Shown here one piece after another: positions 19,301 to 27,297 of a DNA stretch of 64,000 bases. This DNA comes from JACKDX01 sp964640175 (GTDB lineage: Bacteria > Myxococcota_A > Polyangia > Polyangiales > GCA-016699535): NCBI GenBank assembly GCA_964640175.1, contig CAZXFW010000004.1, positions 193,053 through 257,052 of the forward strand, written 5' to 3'. Position 1 is the first letter of the stretch. Every line of letters begins with the position of its first letter. A model generated the notes under the pieces. The model was given only the letters and a program-made list of their open reading frames with translations, did no database searches and had not been told where the DNA came from. A program made the translations under genes and the position numbers.

Positions 19301-19348
19301 ATGGGCCTCCTCGACAAGGTCGCCCCCACATGTATGACAAACCAGCAC
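16313..19348 (-). CDS. Ser/Thr kinase - ATPase - TPR multidomain protein with two zinc ribbons
   Basis: 1011 residues. Order: an N-terminal zinc ribbon (CHTC..CPRC, residues 4-21), a Hanks-type kinase (about 40-310; GVGGMGRVY, HRDLKPEN, DFGLAK, GTPDYMSPEQARGE), a second zinc ribbon (CPAC..CADC, about 325-343), an AAA-like ATPase with Walker A GEVGMGKT near residue 404, and a helical TPR-like tail to the end. The layout resembles myxobacterial kinase/predicted-ATPase fusions and STAND-type signalling proteins. No membrane helix is seen, so it is probably cytoplasmic. It is followed upstream by the HD-GYP/PATAN regulator at a gap of 71 bp, so they may share an operon. Confidence 0.92.
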   Translation of the reverse strand: MLVCHTCGGDLVEEAHFCPRCGAAVSLTANEDALIGRVINGAYRIEQSIGVGGMGRVYRANQTMLGRTVAIKVIHQHLLGDEASVARFYTEARAASRLNHPNSVSIIDFGRTDDGLLHLVMEYLHGHDLAMVMQEEGPFSFARICRILESVLAALAEAHELSVVHRDLKPENIILQRQRRGGDFVKVVDFGLAKILEPTATSVTSPGLVCGTPDYMSPEQARGEDIDGRGDLYSVGVLLFELLTGRLPFEDETPTKVALRHLTEPVPDPRQVAPLRNIPDKLAQITLRALSKDREDRYATADEMAAEIRQVLDSLKSDADEVRRCPACSATVTPSMKYCADCGMRLGGAISSVQPVMGSRPPVSLPPVMSVRGKLVGRNAELERFEVLRTQGTKRSTVVRFVGEVGMGKTRILSEIADRCSKLGDVVVAAGPHPSGALVPYWAIRGLISGLMGIPEDRLSTLIAQDKAFDEALAKAGLHEVVQPNGIRGMPNRSRAGAVAYAVAASVRMASAHAITGRVVLLIDDLARCDALSRQVVSLLTHYLKDMSVLVVIANDSSAKDDIEGSVTIPLKPLRAEEANQVLSGTFGLQTVQSKKQPGVIYEEGFSPLYIEQMRGFGLATPDDDEGLPRLSDMILQRIERLDVAARRVLQAVAVLGERCSKQDVEKLINDPDINMGVDTLLRSELLYARNDELQIAHPFIRDLVESSIPAAARMELHAKALQIVSAQQAPLEVRAEHASRGGEFMTAMVLLERMGGAALTRGSPETAVYAFRHGLELARRELWETGDVTLDSAIIGFSRKLGEALELLEDYGGADGVLREALDLASLTSVERARMLNVLGRVGARRERRRDAIRLLGSALEIASNCGDADVIADAHIAISRVRIAEGDQIGAANALRRAWNALKDQVPDRESEIAVRLVETLIDIGDIEEGQRILTQAYELAKKAEAPALMALVLGVMGSVDEMEGHVDIASDRYKKAALHAADAGDAEAYLRWKHASASLKAPATRQAL

Positions 19349-19419
19349 CGTAGATCAGGGTACCGGATCTTGATGGTTTTGAGTACTAGATCCTTGCCTG
19401 AGACGTATTTCACGCCCGA

Positions 19420-21495
19420 TCAGCCACGGCCTTCCTCATCCAATAAACGCATCCCTTCGAGCAAAAGAGACTCCGCAGAAGCATGGATAACGCGCTGCGT
19501 CGCCACAAAGGTTGGATCTACAAAGAACTGGCCGTCAGTTAAGCGAAGCATGGCATAAAAGGCCTTTTCCCCAACAAGCTCACCATACCGTGCATTGAAT
19601 ATCTCTCCTGAGCTGAAATGCACCTCACCACTCTTGCCGGAAGAGTCCACGCGAAGTTTGCCGCTTTTACGTCCATGCGCAAACACCTGCACAATTTCTG
19701 GAATGCCCATTTGCTTTAACGACCCTGCCATACCCGCCGAGCTCTGCTCTGTATGGTGGCTTTCAATGATTTGTTGTGCTTTGGTAACAATGACATCGAC
19801 AGCCGTAGGCTTAATCAGATAATCCGAAGCACCACATGCAAACCCCTTACTCACACTTTGCCGATCCGCCTGGCTTGTCAAATAAATCCACGGCAAATCA
19901 GCCACATGTTTACGAACTTGAGTAAGCAGCTCGAAGCCATTCATCGCTGAAAGCTCCACTTCCGAAATAACTAGTCCAAAGTTTTGCGTTTCGATAAGTT
20001 TCAATGCTTCGTTGGCATCACTAGTCACTTCAACACTGTAGCCTTGCTCAATAAATCGAAGCTCAATAGGCGCAATCTGATCAAGGTTAGAATCGATTAG
20101 CAATACACGAGCCTTCGGAGGCCGAAGCGTCGAGCGTAGTCCATCGCCTAATGCCACTGCTTGGAAATTCTCGAAAAGCTTCGGATCAAACACCGTGTTC
20201 ACAAAGCCCTTCAACACCTCCAATGCCTCACTTGCACGCAGTATTCTTTCGTAGACATTGTGGGGATTACTCACAAGTTCCGCATAGCTTTCAATCAACG
20301 CAAGAATACGCGCGCCCAGAGGGATTTGAGTTCCAGAGAGTCCGTGAGGAAAACCACCACCATCAAAACGTTCATACAGATGTTCTATGATCTGCACGGT
20401 ACTCTGAGGAAGGTGTGCAGACATGAACAACTCTATCGGGCCCTTATACGAGGCACGTGCATCGACCTGACAAGACCTATGCTCCGCCACATACCACGCC
20501 ACTAAATGTGAATCATAGGATTTGCCTAGATCATGGATAAACGCTGCAATGTGCAACGCTTCCGTGTCAGCCTGTGACAAACCCAGGCGGTGCGCCAGCC
20601 TCCCACATAACTCGCTCACCTTGGCCGAATGCCCCCGTAACCCTGGTCGTGATCGTTCAATCAACGAAACCAATACATTGAGCGTTTCGATGTAACCTTG
20701 CATGCTGACTGCAGATGTCGCCGCAGTCTGACCTCCTCCTAAGGAAGGATTCGGAATTCTCAAAGCATTGGAGGCAATCGTAGGAGCTACAACGTGTTCG
20801 GACGGAGATTTTGATAACTCAATAGTTGGCAATGCAATTTTAGGAATCACGACAGCTGGGTTAGCCATTCTCTTCCAGCTGGCGGGCTCTGAACTTATAC
20901 GAGCCACGCGCCCTGGACTGGAAATTTCATCGCCTAAATCATCTTCACCAAAGGACTTGCCTCCGAACTCTGGAACTTTATTCCCCATAGAGTTTTCCAG
21001 CATGCGTTCTTGAAAGGTCGCAAAGGCATGTAAATCATTCTGATAATGTTTGCCGATCATGGCATACACTGCAGCAGGTCGAGCGATAAGCACACGAATA
21101 TGGCGTGCTTTGATCGCCATCTGCATTTCTCGAAGCAAATCAGGATTATCGGTATCCGCAATGACAACCGATACTGTATCTGTTCGACTGTCATAGACGA
21201 TCGGACATATGCCTAAATTCTCTGCAGCTCGTGCAGGAACCAGAGCTAGCGTTTGTTGAGGAATGCTGGCACGAGATAATTTTTGAGTGGATACAAACTG
21301 AGTTTTATAGATATTTGCAACATACTTGAGAAGTTCCTCCTCATTGATCACACGACAGTCAATCAAGGAATCCAAAATTGATTCTCCCACGCGCTCCGCG
21401 TGGCTCAGCGCCATCTCAAGCTGCAGTGTATCCACACGCTTGTCTGCCAATAACCGCTTGGCGATCGCCCCTCCAGGAACCCGTCGAATATCCAT
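19420..21495 (-). CDS. MshEN - degenerate HD-GYP - receiver - PATAN regulator
   Basis: 691 residues. Order: an N-terminal MshEN/GspE-N-like domain (about 1-150, which can bind c-di-GMP in relatives), an unstructured linker, an HD-GYP domain (about 265-455), a receiver domain (about 462-580) and a C-terminal PATAN/DUF4388 domain (about 590-690). The HD pair (H321-D322) is kept, but HHE reads HLYE and GYP reads GFP (382-383). In the receiver the phospho-accepting Asp is Glu (E512 in SEVEL), while the Thr and Lys of the switch are kept, so it may be locked in an active-like state (inference). Likely a c-di-GMP-linked scaffold rather than a phosphodiesterase. Confidence 0.85.
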   Translation of the reverse strand: MDIRRVPGGAIAKRLLADKRVDTLQLEMALSHAERVGESILDSLIDCRVINEEELLKYVANIYKTQFVSTQKLSRASIPQQTLALVPARAAENLGICPIVYDSRTDTVSVVIADTDNPDLLREMQMAIKARHIRVLIARPAAVYAMIGKHYQNDLHAFATFQERMLENSMGNKVPEFGGKSFGEDDLGDEISSPGRVARISSEPASWKRMANPAVVIPKIALPTIELSKSPSEHVVAPTIASNALRIPNPSLGGGQTAATSAVSMQGYIETLNVLVSLIERSRPGLRGHSAKVSELCGRLAHRLGLSQADTEALHIAAFIHDLGKSYDSHLVAWYVAEHRSCQVDARASYKGPIELFMSAHLPQSTVQIIEHLYERFDGGGFPHGLSGTQIPLGARILALIESYAELVSNPHNVYERILRASEALEVLKGFVNTVFDPKLFENFQAVALGDGLRSTLRPPKARVLLIDSNLDQIAPIELRFIEQGYSVEVTSDANEALKLIETQNFGLVISEVELSAMNGFELLTQVRKHVADLPWIYLTSQADRQSVSKGFACGASDYLIKPTAVDVIVTKAQQIIESHHTEQSSAGMAGSLKQMGIPEIVQVFAHGRKSGKLRVDSSGKSGEVHFSSGEIFNARYGELVGEKAFYAMLRLTDGQFFVDPTFVATQRVIHASAESLLLEGMRLLDEEGRG

Positions 21496-21545
21496 CTTTC
21501 TACATTGTAGCCAAACAGGCTGTATACGACTATAAAAAGCCTGGC

Positions 21546-22049
21546 ATGATACACACCTTGCGTTGGATTACCTTGTCTACATTGTCTCTAATCTGCTTAC
21601 ATTGTGGTGGTGGGCAGCTTAGCCACCACCGCTATACAGACGATGAAGCAAGCTACCGCATCGGCCAGCTTAGTTCGGAGTGGCGCCCTATCGATGTCGA
21701 TGGGCAAAACGATTTGGCCTGGCACCACGACCGTCAAGGGGCAGTTCTACAGGTCAATGCCTCCTGTGCCCGCAGTCTGGATATTCCCCTATCGTCGCTC
21801 ACGAACCACCTGCTTATTGGCTTTACAGAGCGGAGTATCCATCGCCAAGAGCGTGTCCCCCTAGCTCAGCGTGAGGCCCTTTTCACCGAACTGCAGGCCA
21901 AACTGGATGGGCAGCCCCGGCACCTTGCATTGGTGGTGCTCAAAAAGGACGGTTGCGTGTATGATTTTTCGCTGATTGCGATCAATAAACAAAGTTATGA
22001 CATGCTAATAGCTCAATTTAAGACATTTCTGTCAGGTTTTTCAACATAA
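21546..22049 (+). CDS. Predicted exported protein preceding mlaE
   Basis: 167 residues from ATG 21546. A hydrophobic N-terminus ends in C-L-H-C-G-G-G; the Cys may be lipidated, but the lipobox is not canonical. The frame is open further upstream, but that part is antisense to the divergent regulator gene and lacks a signal sequence. The mature part contains ASCARSLDIPL and LVVLKKDGCVYDF. I know this pattern only as an uncharacterised family in myxobacteria. The stop is 21 bp before mlaE, so a role in envelope lipid transport is plausible (inference). Confidence 0.72.
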   Translation: MIHTLRWITLSTLSLICLHCGGGQLSHHRYTDDEASYRIGQLSSEWRPIDVDGQNDLAWHHDRQGAVLQVNASCARSLDIPLSSLTNHLLIGFTERSIHRQERVPLAQREALFTELQAKLDGQPRHLALVVLKKDGCVYDFSLIAINKQSYDMLIAQFKTFLSGFST

Positions 22050-22070
22050 TTTAGCCAAAAACACAATTCC

Positions 22071-22868
22071 ATGCCTTTTGTTCATACTCTGCCTCCCGGC
22101 GTCACCATTCCCTGGGGACGGCGCATCCGTAAATTCCTGGAACACACTGGGGCTGTGACACTGCTCGCCCACAAAGCCTTTATCGCATTGGTCACGACGC
22201 GCTTTGAGTCCCGAGCCTACATCTACCAAATAGAACAGCTCGGAGTGCGTTCCATTGGCATTGCCGCAGCGACCGCCGTGTTTGTCGGCATCGTGATGGC
22301 CATTCAGTTTGCCTTCTCCCTGGAAATGTTTGGAGCCAAAGATACCGTCGGAAGAATTGTGGGGCTTTCTGAAGCCAGGGAACTCGCTCCCTCCCTCACC
22401 GCCTTGGTGGTTGGCAGCCGCATCGCCTCTGGTATGGCCGCTGAGATTGGCTCGATGGCTGTGACCGAACAACTTGATGCGATCCGTGCACTTGGTGCAG
22501 ACCCCATTCGCAAGCTTGTGGTGCCTCGGATACTTGCTGGAATCACAGTCATGCCTTTGCTGACGTTCCTTTCTTTAGTGTTAGGCGTGCTAAGCGCTCT
22601 TGCCGTGTGCAGTATCACCTTTGGCATTTCGGCAGAGTTTTTCTTGTCTACCGCCATGGACACTGTTCGGATGCAAGACTTGATGAGTGGGTTGGGCAAA
22701 ACACCGTTTTTTGGTTTTCTGATTACCATCCTCGGGTGCTACTTTGGACTTAAGACCTATGGAGGCACTGAAGGCGTGGGGAGCTCCACCACTTCCGCAG
22801 TGGTGGTTGTGTCCATTACGGTTCTGGTAGCAGATGCACTGCTGACACAGGCATTTCTATCGATGTAA
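22071..22868 (+). CDS. mlaE: MlaE-family ABC transporter permease
   Basis: 265 residues with about five to six hydrophobic segments and the MlaE/YrbE core (GSRIASGMAAEIGSM, TEQLDAIRALGADPIRKLVVPR, then ILGCYFGLKTYGGTEGVG). It is the inner-membrane permease of a phospholipid transport system that normally works with MlaF ATPase and MlaD. Neither partner follows here, because the next gene is convergent. The last 53 bp overlap the amt gene on the other strand. Confidence 0.93.
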   Translation: MPFVHTLPPGVTIPWGRRIRKFLEHTGAVTLLAHKAFIALVTTRFESRAYIYQIEQLGVRSIGIAAATAVFVGIVMAIQFAFSLEMFGAKDTVGRIVGLSEARELAPSLTALVVGSRIASGMAAEIGSMAVTEQLDAIRALGADPIRKLVVPRILAGITVMPLLTFLSLVLGVLSALAVCSITFGISAEFFLSTAMDTVRMQDLMSGLGKTPFFGFLITILGCYFGLKTYGGTEGVGSSTTSAVVVVSITVLVADALLTQAFLSM

Positions 22869-24141
22869 GCGGCTTTTCTTGAGCACTCTGTTGCGGTTCA
22901 TCCTCATAAGCTCTGCTGGAAACTGCATCACCGTATGCCTGCTCTCCGTGCAACATTAAATCGAGCCCTTCTTGTTCGATGTGAATGGCCGGGCGTAACC
23001 CAATCGCCCAGTCAACTGCTTTTGCAATAAAAAACGTGGCACTTGCCGCATACACACCAGAGACCACCACAGAGAAAAGTTGCTCGTTAAACAAACCGAC
23101 ATTGCCGTACCATAACCCCTGCGCACCTTTGGGATTCCAGTACGTGGAAGCAAATACCCCCGTGAGAATGGCACCCAGGGCACCCCCGATGCCATGAACA
23201 CCAAATGCATCCAACGCATCGTCATAACTAAACCGATGTTTCAGAAGCACTCCTAAATAACACGTAACTCCAGCAAGGAATCCAATGCCCGCCGACGCCA
23301 TAGGACCCACAAATCCAGCAGCCGGTGTCACCGCCACCAAGCCTGCCACTAAGCCAGAAGCTACGCCAAGTGTGGACGGCTTTCCGTGGCGCACCCATTC
23401 GATGGACGCCCACGCAAGCGCACCCAATGCAGCCGCGATATGTGTATTCACTAAGGCTAACGCTGCAATGCCATCTGCTTTTAATGCGCTACCTGCATTA
23501 AACCCAAACCAACCAAACCACAAAAGCCCAGCTCCCAAGAGCGTCATCGTTAAGTTGTGTGGAGGCATCCGACGGTGTGGAAACCCGTCACGCCGACCAA
23601 GCATACACGCCATAACTAATGCGCTAAGCCCCGCAGAAAGATGAACCACTGTTCCACCCGCAAAATCCAACGCGCCCCGTGCAGATAACCATCCTCCCGG
23701 CCCCCATACCCAGTGTGCAATGGGATCATAGACAAACAACGCCCATAACACTGTGAAGAGCACATAGGCCGAAAACTTCATCCGCTCAGCAAATGCACCA
23801 GAGATCAATGCCGGGGTAATCACTGCAAACATCATTTGATAGCCGGCAAACAGGATGTGGGGGATGGAGCCTTTAGGCTCGAGTCCTACCCCCTGAAATC
23901 CTAAAAAGTCTAATCCGCCAATGATGCCGCCATGGCTTGGAGCAAAGACCAGCGTATAACCGATGACAATCCATTGCAGCGTCACCAATCCCAACGCAAA
24001 AAAGCTATGCATGAATGTGGAAAGCACATTGCGTGATCGCACGAGCCCACCATAAAAAAGCGCCAGCGCGGGCGTCATCAGCAACACCAACGCTGTAGCC
24101 ACCAACATCCAGGCCGTATCTGCCGCGTTCAGCTCTCCCAT
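22816..24141 (-). CDS. amtB: Ammonium transporter, Amt family
   Basis: 441 residues with 11 predicted transmembrane segments. Signatures include DTAWMLVATALVLLMTPALALFYGG, the ammonium-family motif DFAGGTVVHLSAG, and the pore histidines (HLSAG and FGVHGIGG). A C-terminal cytosolic tail of about 50 residues is present. No glnB/glnK gene is adjacent, unlike the usual amtB-glnK pair. The 3' 53 bp overlap the end of mlaE, and the overlapped part is tail sequence. Confidence 0.95.
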   Translation of the reverse strand: MGELNAADTAWMLVATALVLLMTPALALFYGGLVRSRNVLSTFMHSFFALGLVTLQWIVIGYTLVFAPSHGGIIGGLDFLGFQGVGLEPKGSIPHILFAGYQMMFAVITPALISGAFAERMKFSAYVLFTVLWALFVYDPIAHWVWGPGGWLSARGALDFAGGTVVHLSAGLSALVMACMLGRRDGFPHRRMPPHNLTMTLLGAGLLWFGWFGFNAGSALKADGIAALALVNTHIAAALGALAWASIEWVRHGKPSTLGVASGLVAGLVAVTPAAGFVGPMASAGIGFLAGVTCYLGVLLKHRFSYDDALDAFGVHGIGGALGAILTGVFASTYWNPKGAQGLWYGNVGLFNEQLFSVVVSGVYAASATFFIAKAVDWAIGLRPAIHIEQEGLDLMLHGEQAYGDAVSSRAYEDEPQQSAQEKPLTSIEMPVSAVHLLPEP

Positions 24142-24260
24142 CCTTGATCCTCCCTGACGAAAGGAGCAAGCATAGGTGAACGATGTTTCAGAATTGTTTC
24201 AAACGCGTAACATAGACTTAACAACGACCGCGCAAAACCATCAGTCGCCGAAAAGACAGC

Positions 24261-25181
24261 CTAGCGACGGTTTGGTGTATCGAGATCTTTAGGCACAGCA
24301 TCGAGAGCCATACCCATACTGTGATAGCCCTTGTCAACGTACACCGTAGTGCCTGTGATACCGGCTGCAAGCCTGCTCGACAAAAATGCAGCCGTAGCAC
24401 CTACATCTGTAGCGTGTATTCGCTCAGGCAGCGCAGCATTGCGCTGGTTATACTCAACCATATTGCCAATGAAGCCAATGGCGGTGGCAGCACGAGAAGC
24501 CCAAGGACCTGCTGAAATGCAATTGATGCGTACTCCCCAACGATGGCCAGCTTCATACGCCAGCACACGCGTATCTGACTCAAGCGCAGCCTTCGCAGCA
24601 GACATGCCGCCACCATAGCCAGGAATTACACGTTCTGAAGCCATATAGGACAAGGACAAAAAGGAGCCACCTTGAGGCATCAACGGACCCATGCGTTGAA
24701 CCAGCGACACAAACGAATAACTGCTTGCACTTAGCGCAGCCAGATACCCTTTACGGCTGGTGTTGAGTAACGCATGCTTCACTTCGGGAGCATTGGCCAA
24801 ACTATGCACGACAATGTCGATGGGCTGCTCCCCAAAATCACGTTGCAATGCATCACATACGCCTTGAATACTGTAATCACCCCGCTCTTTATAACGGCGG
24901 TTTTCCCTGATCTCCAAAGGCGCATCTTCGAGCGTGTCAAACTCGGCATCAAGAGGATAGATGCGTTTGAACTCCAGGGTGCTGCCATCACCAAGTGCAA
25001 GCGATGCATTGATCTTGCCGCGCTCTAATAACTTAGCAAAGATAGTATAGGCTGGCGGCCAAGTGCCCACGGTCACTTCTGCCCCAGCTTCGGCAAGACA
25101 CTTTGCAATGGCAAAGCCGAAGCCTTGGTCATCCGCAACACCTGCAACAAATGCCCGTTTTCCGCTGAGATCGATTTTCAT
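24261..25181 (-). CDS. fabI: Enoyl-ACP reductase, plant/cyanobacterial-like FabI
   Basis: 306 residues, longer than the usual 260. It reduces trans-2-enoyl-ACP with NAD(P)H in the last step of fatty-acid elongation. Tyr179, Tyr189 and Lys197 have the spacing known for plant enoyl-ACP reductase (Tyr-x9-Tyr-x7-Lys) rather than E. coli FabI (Tyr-x6-Lys). The segment GYGGGMSAAKAALESD is close to the plant enzyme, and an insert around residues 75-100 accounts for the extra length. It lies upstream-adjacent to the EamA gene at 11 bp. It could serve general fatty-acid synthesis and feed the lipid cluster at 27-34 kb. Confidence 0.93.
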   Translation of the reverse strand: MKIDLSGKRAFVAGVADDQGFGFAIAKCLAEAGAEVTVGTWPPAYTIFAKLLERGKINASLALGDGSTLEFKRIYPLDAEFDTLEDAPLEIRENRRYKERGDYSIQGVCDALQRDFGEQPIDIVVHSLANAPEVKHALLNTSRKGYLAALSASSYSFVSLVQRMGPLMPQGGSFLSLSYMASERVIPGYGGGMSAAKAALESDTRVLAYEAGHRWGVRINCISAGPWASRAATAIGFIGNMVEYNQRNAALPERIHATDVGATAAFLSSRLAAGITGTTVYVDKGYHSMGMALDAVPKDLDTPNRR

Positions 25182-25192
25182 GGCGTCCAGTT

Positions 25193-26062
25193 CTACACTA
25201 CGTTTTGCGTAGAACCAAGATGTCCCGTTTTCCCAAACCGAATGAGGACAATCACGCCGCCCAGGATGAAAGCGCCACCCAGTAACTGTATGGAATGAAC
25301 TTGTTCACCTAAAAATGTAGAAGCCGCTACGGTAGTGATGATCGGTTCAATGGTAGCCACAGTAGAGGCCCGAACCGCACCGATTTTTTCAAGGCCCAAG
25401 AAAAATGTCAGTATCGCCCCTACAGTGGAGATCGTGCCCATCGCAACGGCCGCGAGCCACCCACTGCTGTGTGTTGGAAACTGGGGACCACGTAAAAGCA
25501 TAAGGGCACACAATACAATCGCCGTTGACATGATGATAATCGCGGTAGACACACGTGCATCGGTAAACCGACTCATGTAGCCACTCCCTAATACAAAACA
25601 TGCATACACCACTGCCGAAGTCACTCCTAGCATAATTCCAACTGGCTTACTCGAACCGGAAGGACCTACGGTTAGTGCCACACCGCATAGAGCCATTCCC
25701 AGAGCCGTCATTTTGCCCAACCCAAAGGGCTCTTTAAATAAAATGGCAGACAACACCGCCACCATAGCCGGATAAAGAAACAATAGAAGCGCTACGATGC
25801 CGGCTGCAGCATACTTCAGTGCATAGAAGAATGACAAAGCCTCACCCACAAACCCTACTGCCCCCAAGAGTATCAATATCCCTAACTGGCGGCCCTTGGG
25901 GATCTTTAAGCGGCGACGCCATAAAATCGGCGCCATGCACATCGATGCAATAAGGAACCGGAAGGCTAGAACGGTGATAGGATCCATTCCTGCGCGGTAT
26001 GCCACATGAGCAAATACAGGCATGACTCCAAACGCAAACGCAGAAACAACAATCCAACCCAT
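25193..26062 (-). CDS. EamA/DMT-family transporter
   Basis: 289 residues, ten predicted transmembrane helices in two repeated EamA halves, which is the standard drug/metabolite transporter build. It lies in the inner membrane. GAVRASTVATIEPIITT and the later GGAFILGGVIVLI are typical of the second repeat. The start is 4 bp from the stop of the PLP enzyme gene upstream, so they are probably co-transcribed. Export of an amino acid or a thiol metabolite would fit that partner but is only inference. Confidence 0.88.
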   Translation of the reverse strand: MGWIVVSAFAFGVMPVFAHVAYRAGMDPITVLAFRFLIASMCMAPILWRRRLKIPKGRQLGILILLGAVGFVGEALSFFYALKYAAAGIVALLLFLYPAMVAVLSAILFKEPFGLGKMTALGMALCGVALTVGPSGSSKPVGIMLGVTSAVVYACFVLGSGYMSRFTDARVSTAIIIMSTAIVLCALMLLRGPQFPTHSSGWLAAVAMGTISTVGAILTFFLGLEKIGAVRASTVATIEPIITTVAASTFLGEQVHSIQLLGGAFILGGVIVLIRFGKTGHLGSTQNVV

Positions 26063-26066
26063 GAGT

Positions 26067-27227
26067 TTATGTTAATGCCTGATCAAAATCGGCAACGATG
26101 TCTTCAATGGCTTCAATGCCTACAGCAACGCGAATAAGGTCATCCGTAATGCCCATTCGCAGCCTTTCCTTACGCTCGATGCCAAGATGCGAAGCAGCTG
26201 CCGGCCGGCTAACAAGCGTTTCAACGCCTCCTAAACTGGGCGCACATACCGCCAAGGTAACCCGATCAATAAAACGTTGCGAAGCAGTAAGGCCTTGCTT
26301 GAGCTCGAAACTCAATACACCACCAGAGCCACGAAAAAGCTGGGTTGCTCGGTAATAATCCGGATGCGTCTCAAGCCCCGGGTAATTAACTCCTTTAACA
26401 GCAGAATGCTGAGCTAAAAATCGCGCAAGCTCTAGCGCGTTATGATTCTGTTCACGAACACGTACCGCAAGTGTCTTAATGCCACGCTCAAGAAGGAAAC
26501 TTGCGTGAGGATCCAAAGAACCACCTAAATGATTCAACTTATGAGTCACTTCGGAAATTCTGTGGCTGGAACCCATGACGCAGCCTGCCACAATGTCCGA
26601 ATGACCGTTGAGATATTTCGTGCAACTATGAAGAGCCAACGTATATCCGAAATCAACTGCTTGGAAATTGAACGGGCTCGCAAAGGTATTGTCAATCAAT
26701 GACACCAAGCCATGCGCGTTTGCGAACCTCACTACCGCAGCATGATCTGCTACCTCCAACAATGGGTTACTCATGGCTTCAACGTAGATGGCTTTCGTTT
26801 GTGGTCTTAAATACTGTGACCATGTGTCTGGATCACGTGCATCAATGAAATCCACAGCAATGCCCAACGCGGGAAAATCTTGCGTCAATAAACTGTGAGT
26901 GCCACCGTACAAACAAGACTGCACCAAAAGATGATCACCTGTCTTAAGCACAGAAAGCAGCGATGCGGAAATGGCAGCCATACCACTTCCTGTCACAAGG
27001 GCAGCCTCCGCTCGCTCAAGCAACGCGAGTTTTTGCGCTAACAAGACATGGTTAGGCGTATTATTGAGGCGAATATATTTCAACTCGTGATAACTTGCCT
27101 CACTTGCAGTCTCAAACATTGCTGACTGGAAAATAGGGGTTACCACAGCTCCCTGGATGCGGGGGTGGGGAGTCCCGCCATGAATCACCTGAGTCTGGAT
27201 ATGGTGCTTGTGCTCCGGCTGCCTCAT
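26067..27227 (-). CDS. Cys/Met-metabolism PLP enzyme (cystathionine gamma-synthase/lyase type)
   Basis: 386 residues, fold type I. Visible: TQVIHGG at the N-terminus, the PLP-phosphate site TGSGMAAISASLLSVL, the YGGTHSL loop, DNTFASP, and the Schiff-base lysine in LHSCTKYLNGHSD. The family includes cystathionine gamma-synthase, gamma-lyase, methionine gamma-lyase and O-acetylhomoserine sulfhydrylases; sequence alone does not separate them. With the cystathionine beta-synthase at 11.4 kb it could complete reverse transsulfuration. The gene is first in a run with EamA and fabI. Confidence 0.9.
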   Translation of the reverse strand: MRQPEHKHHIQTQVIHGGTPHPRIQGAVVTPIFQSAMFETASEASYHELKYIRLNNTPNHVLLAQKLALLERAEAALVTGSGMAAISASLLSVLKTGDHLLVQSCLYGGTHSLLTQDFPALGIAVDFIDARDPDTWSQYLRPQTKAIYVEAMSNPLLEVADHAAVVRFANAHGLVSLIDNTFASPFNFQAVDFGYTLALHSCTKYLNGHSDIVAGCVMGSSHRISEVTHKLNHLGGSLDPHASFLLERGIKTLAVRVREQNHNALELARFLAQHSAVKGVNYPGLETHPDYYRATQLFRGSGGVLSFELKQGLTASQRFIDRVTLAVCAPSLGGVETLVSRPAAASHLGIERKERLRMGITDDLIRVAVGIEAIEDIVADFDQALT

Positions 27228-27297
27228 CCGTGCAACGTCCTACATTCTTACACCAAAATCAACTGACACTCACTGCAAACCACGGGCTTTGCCAAGC

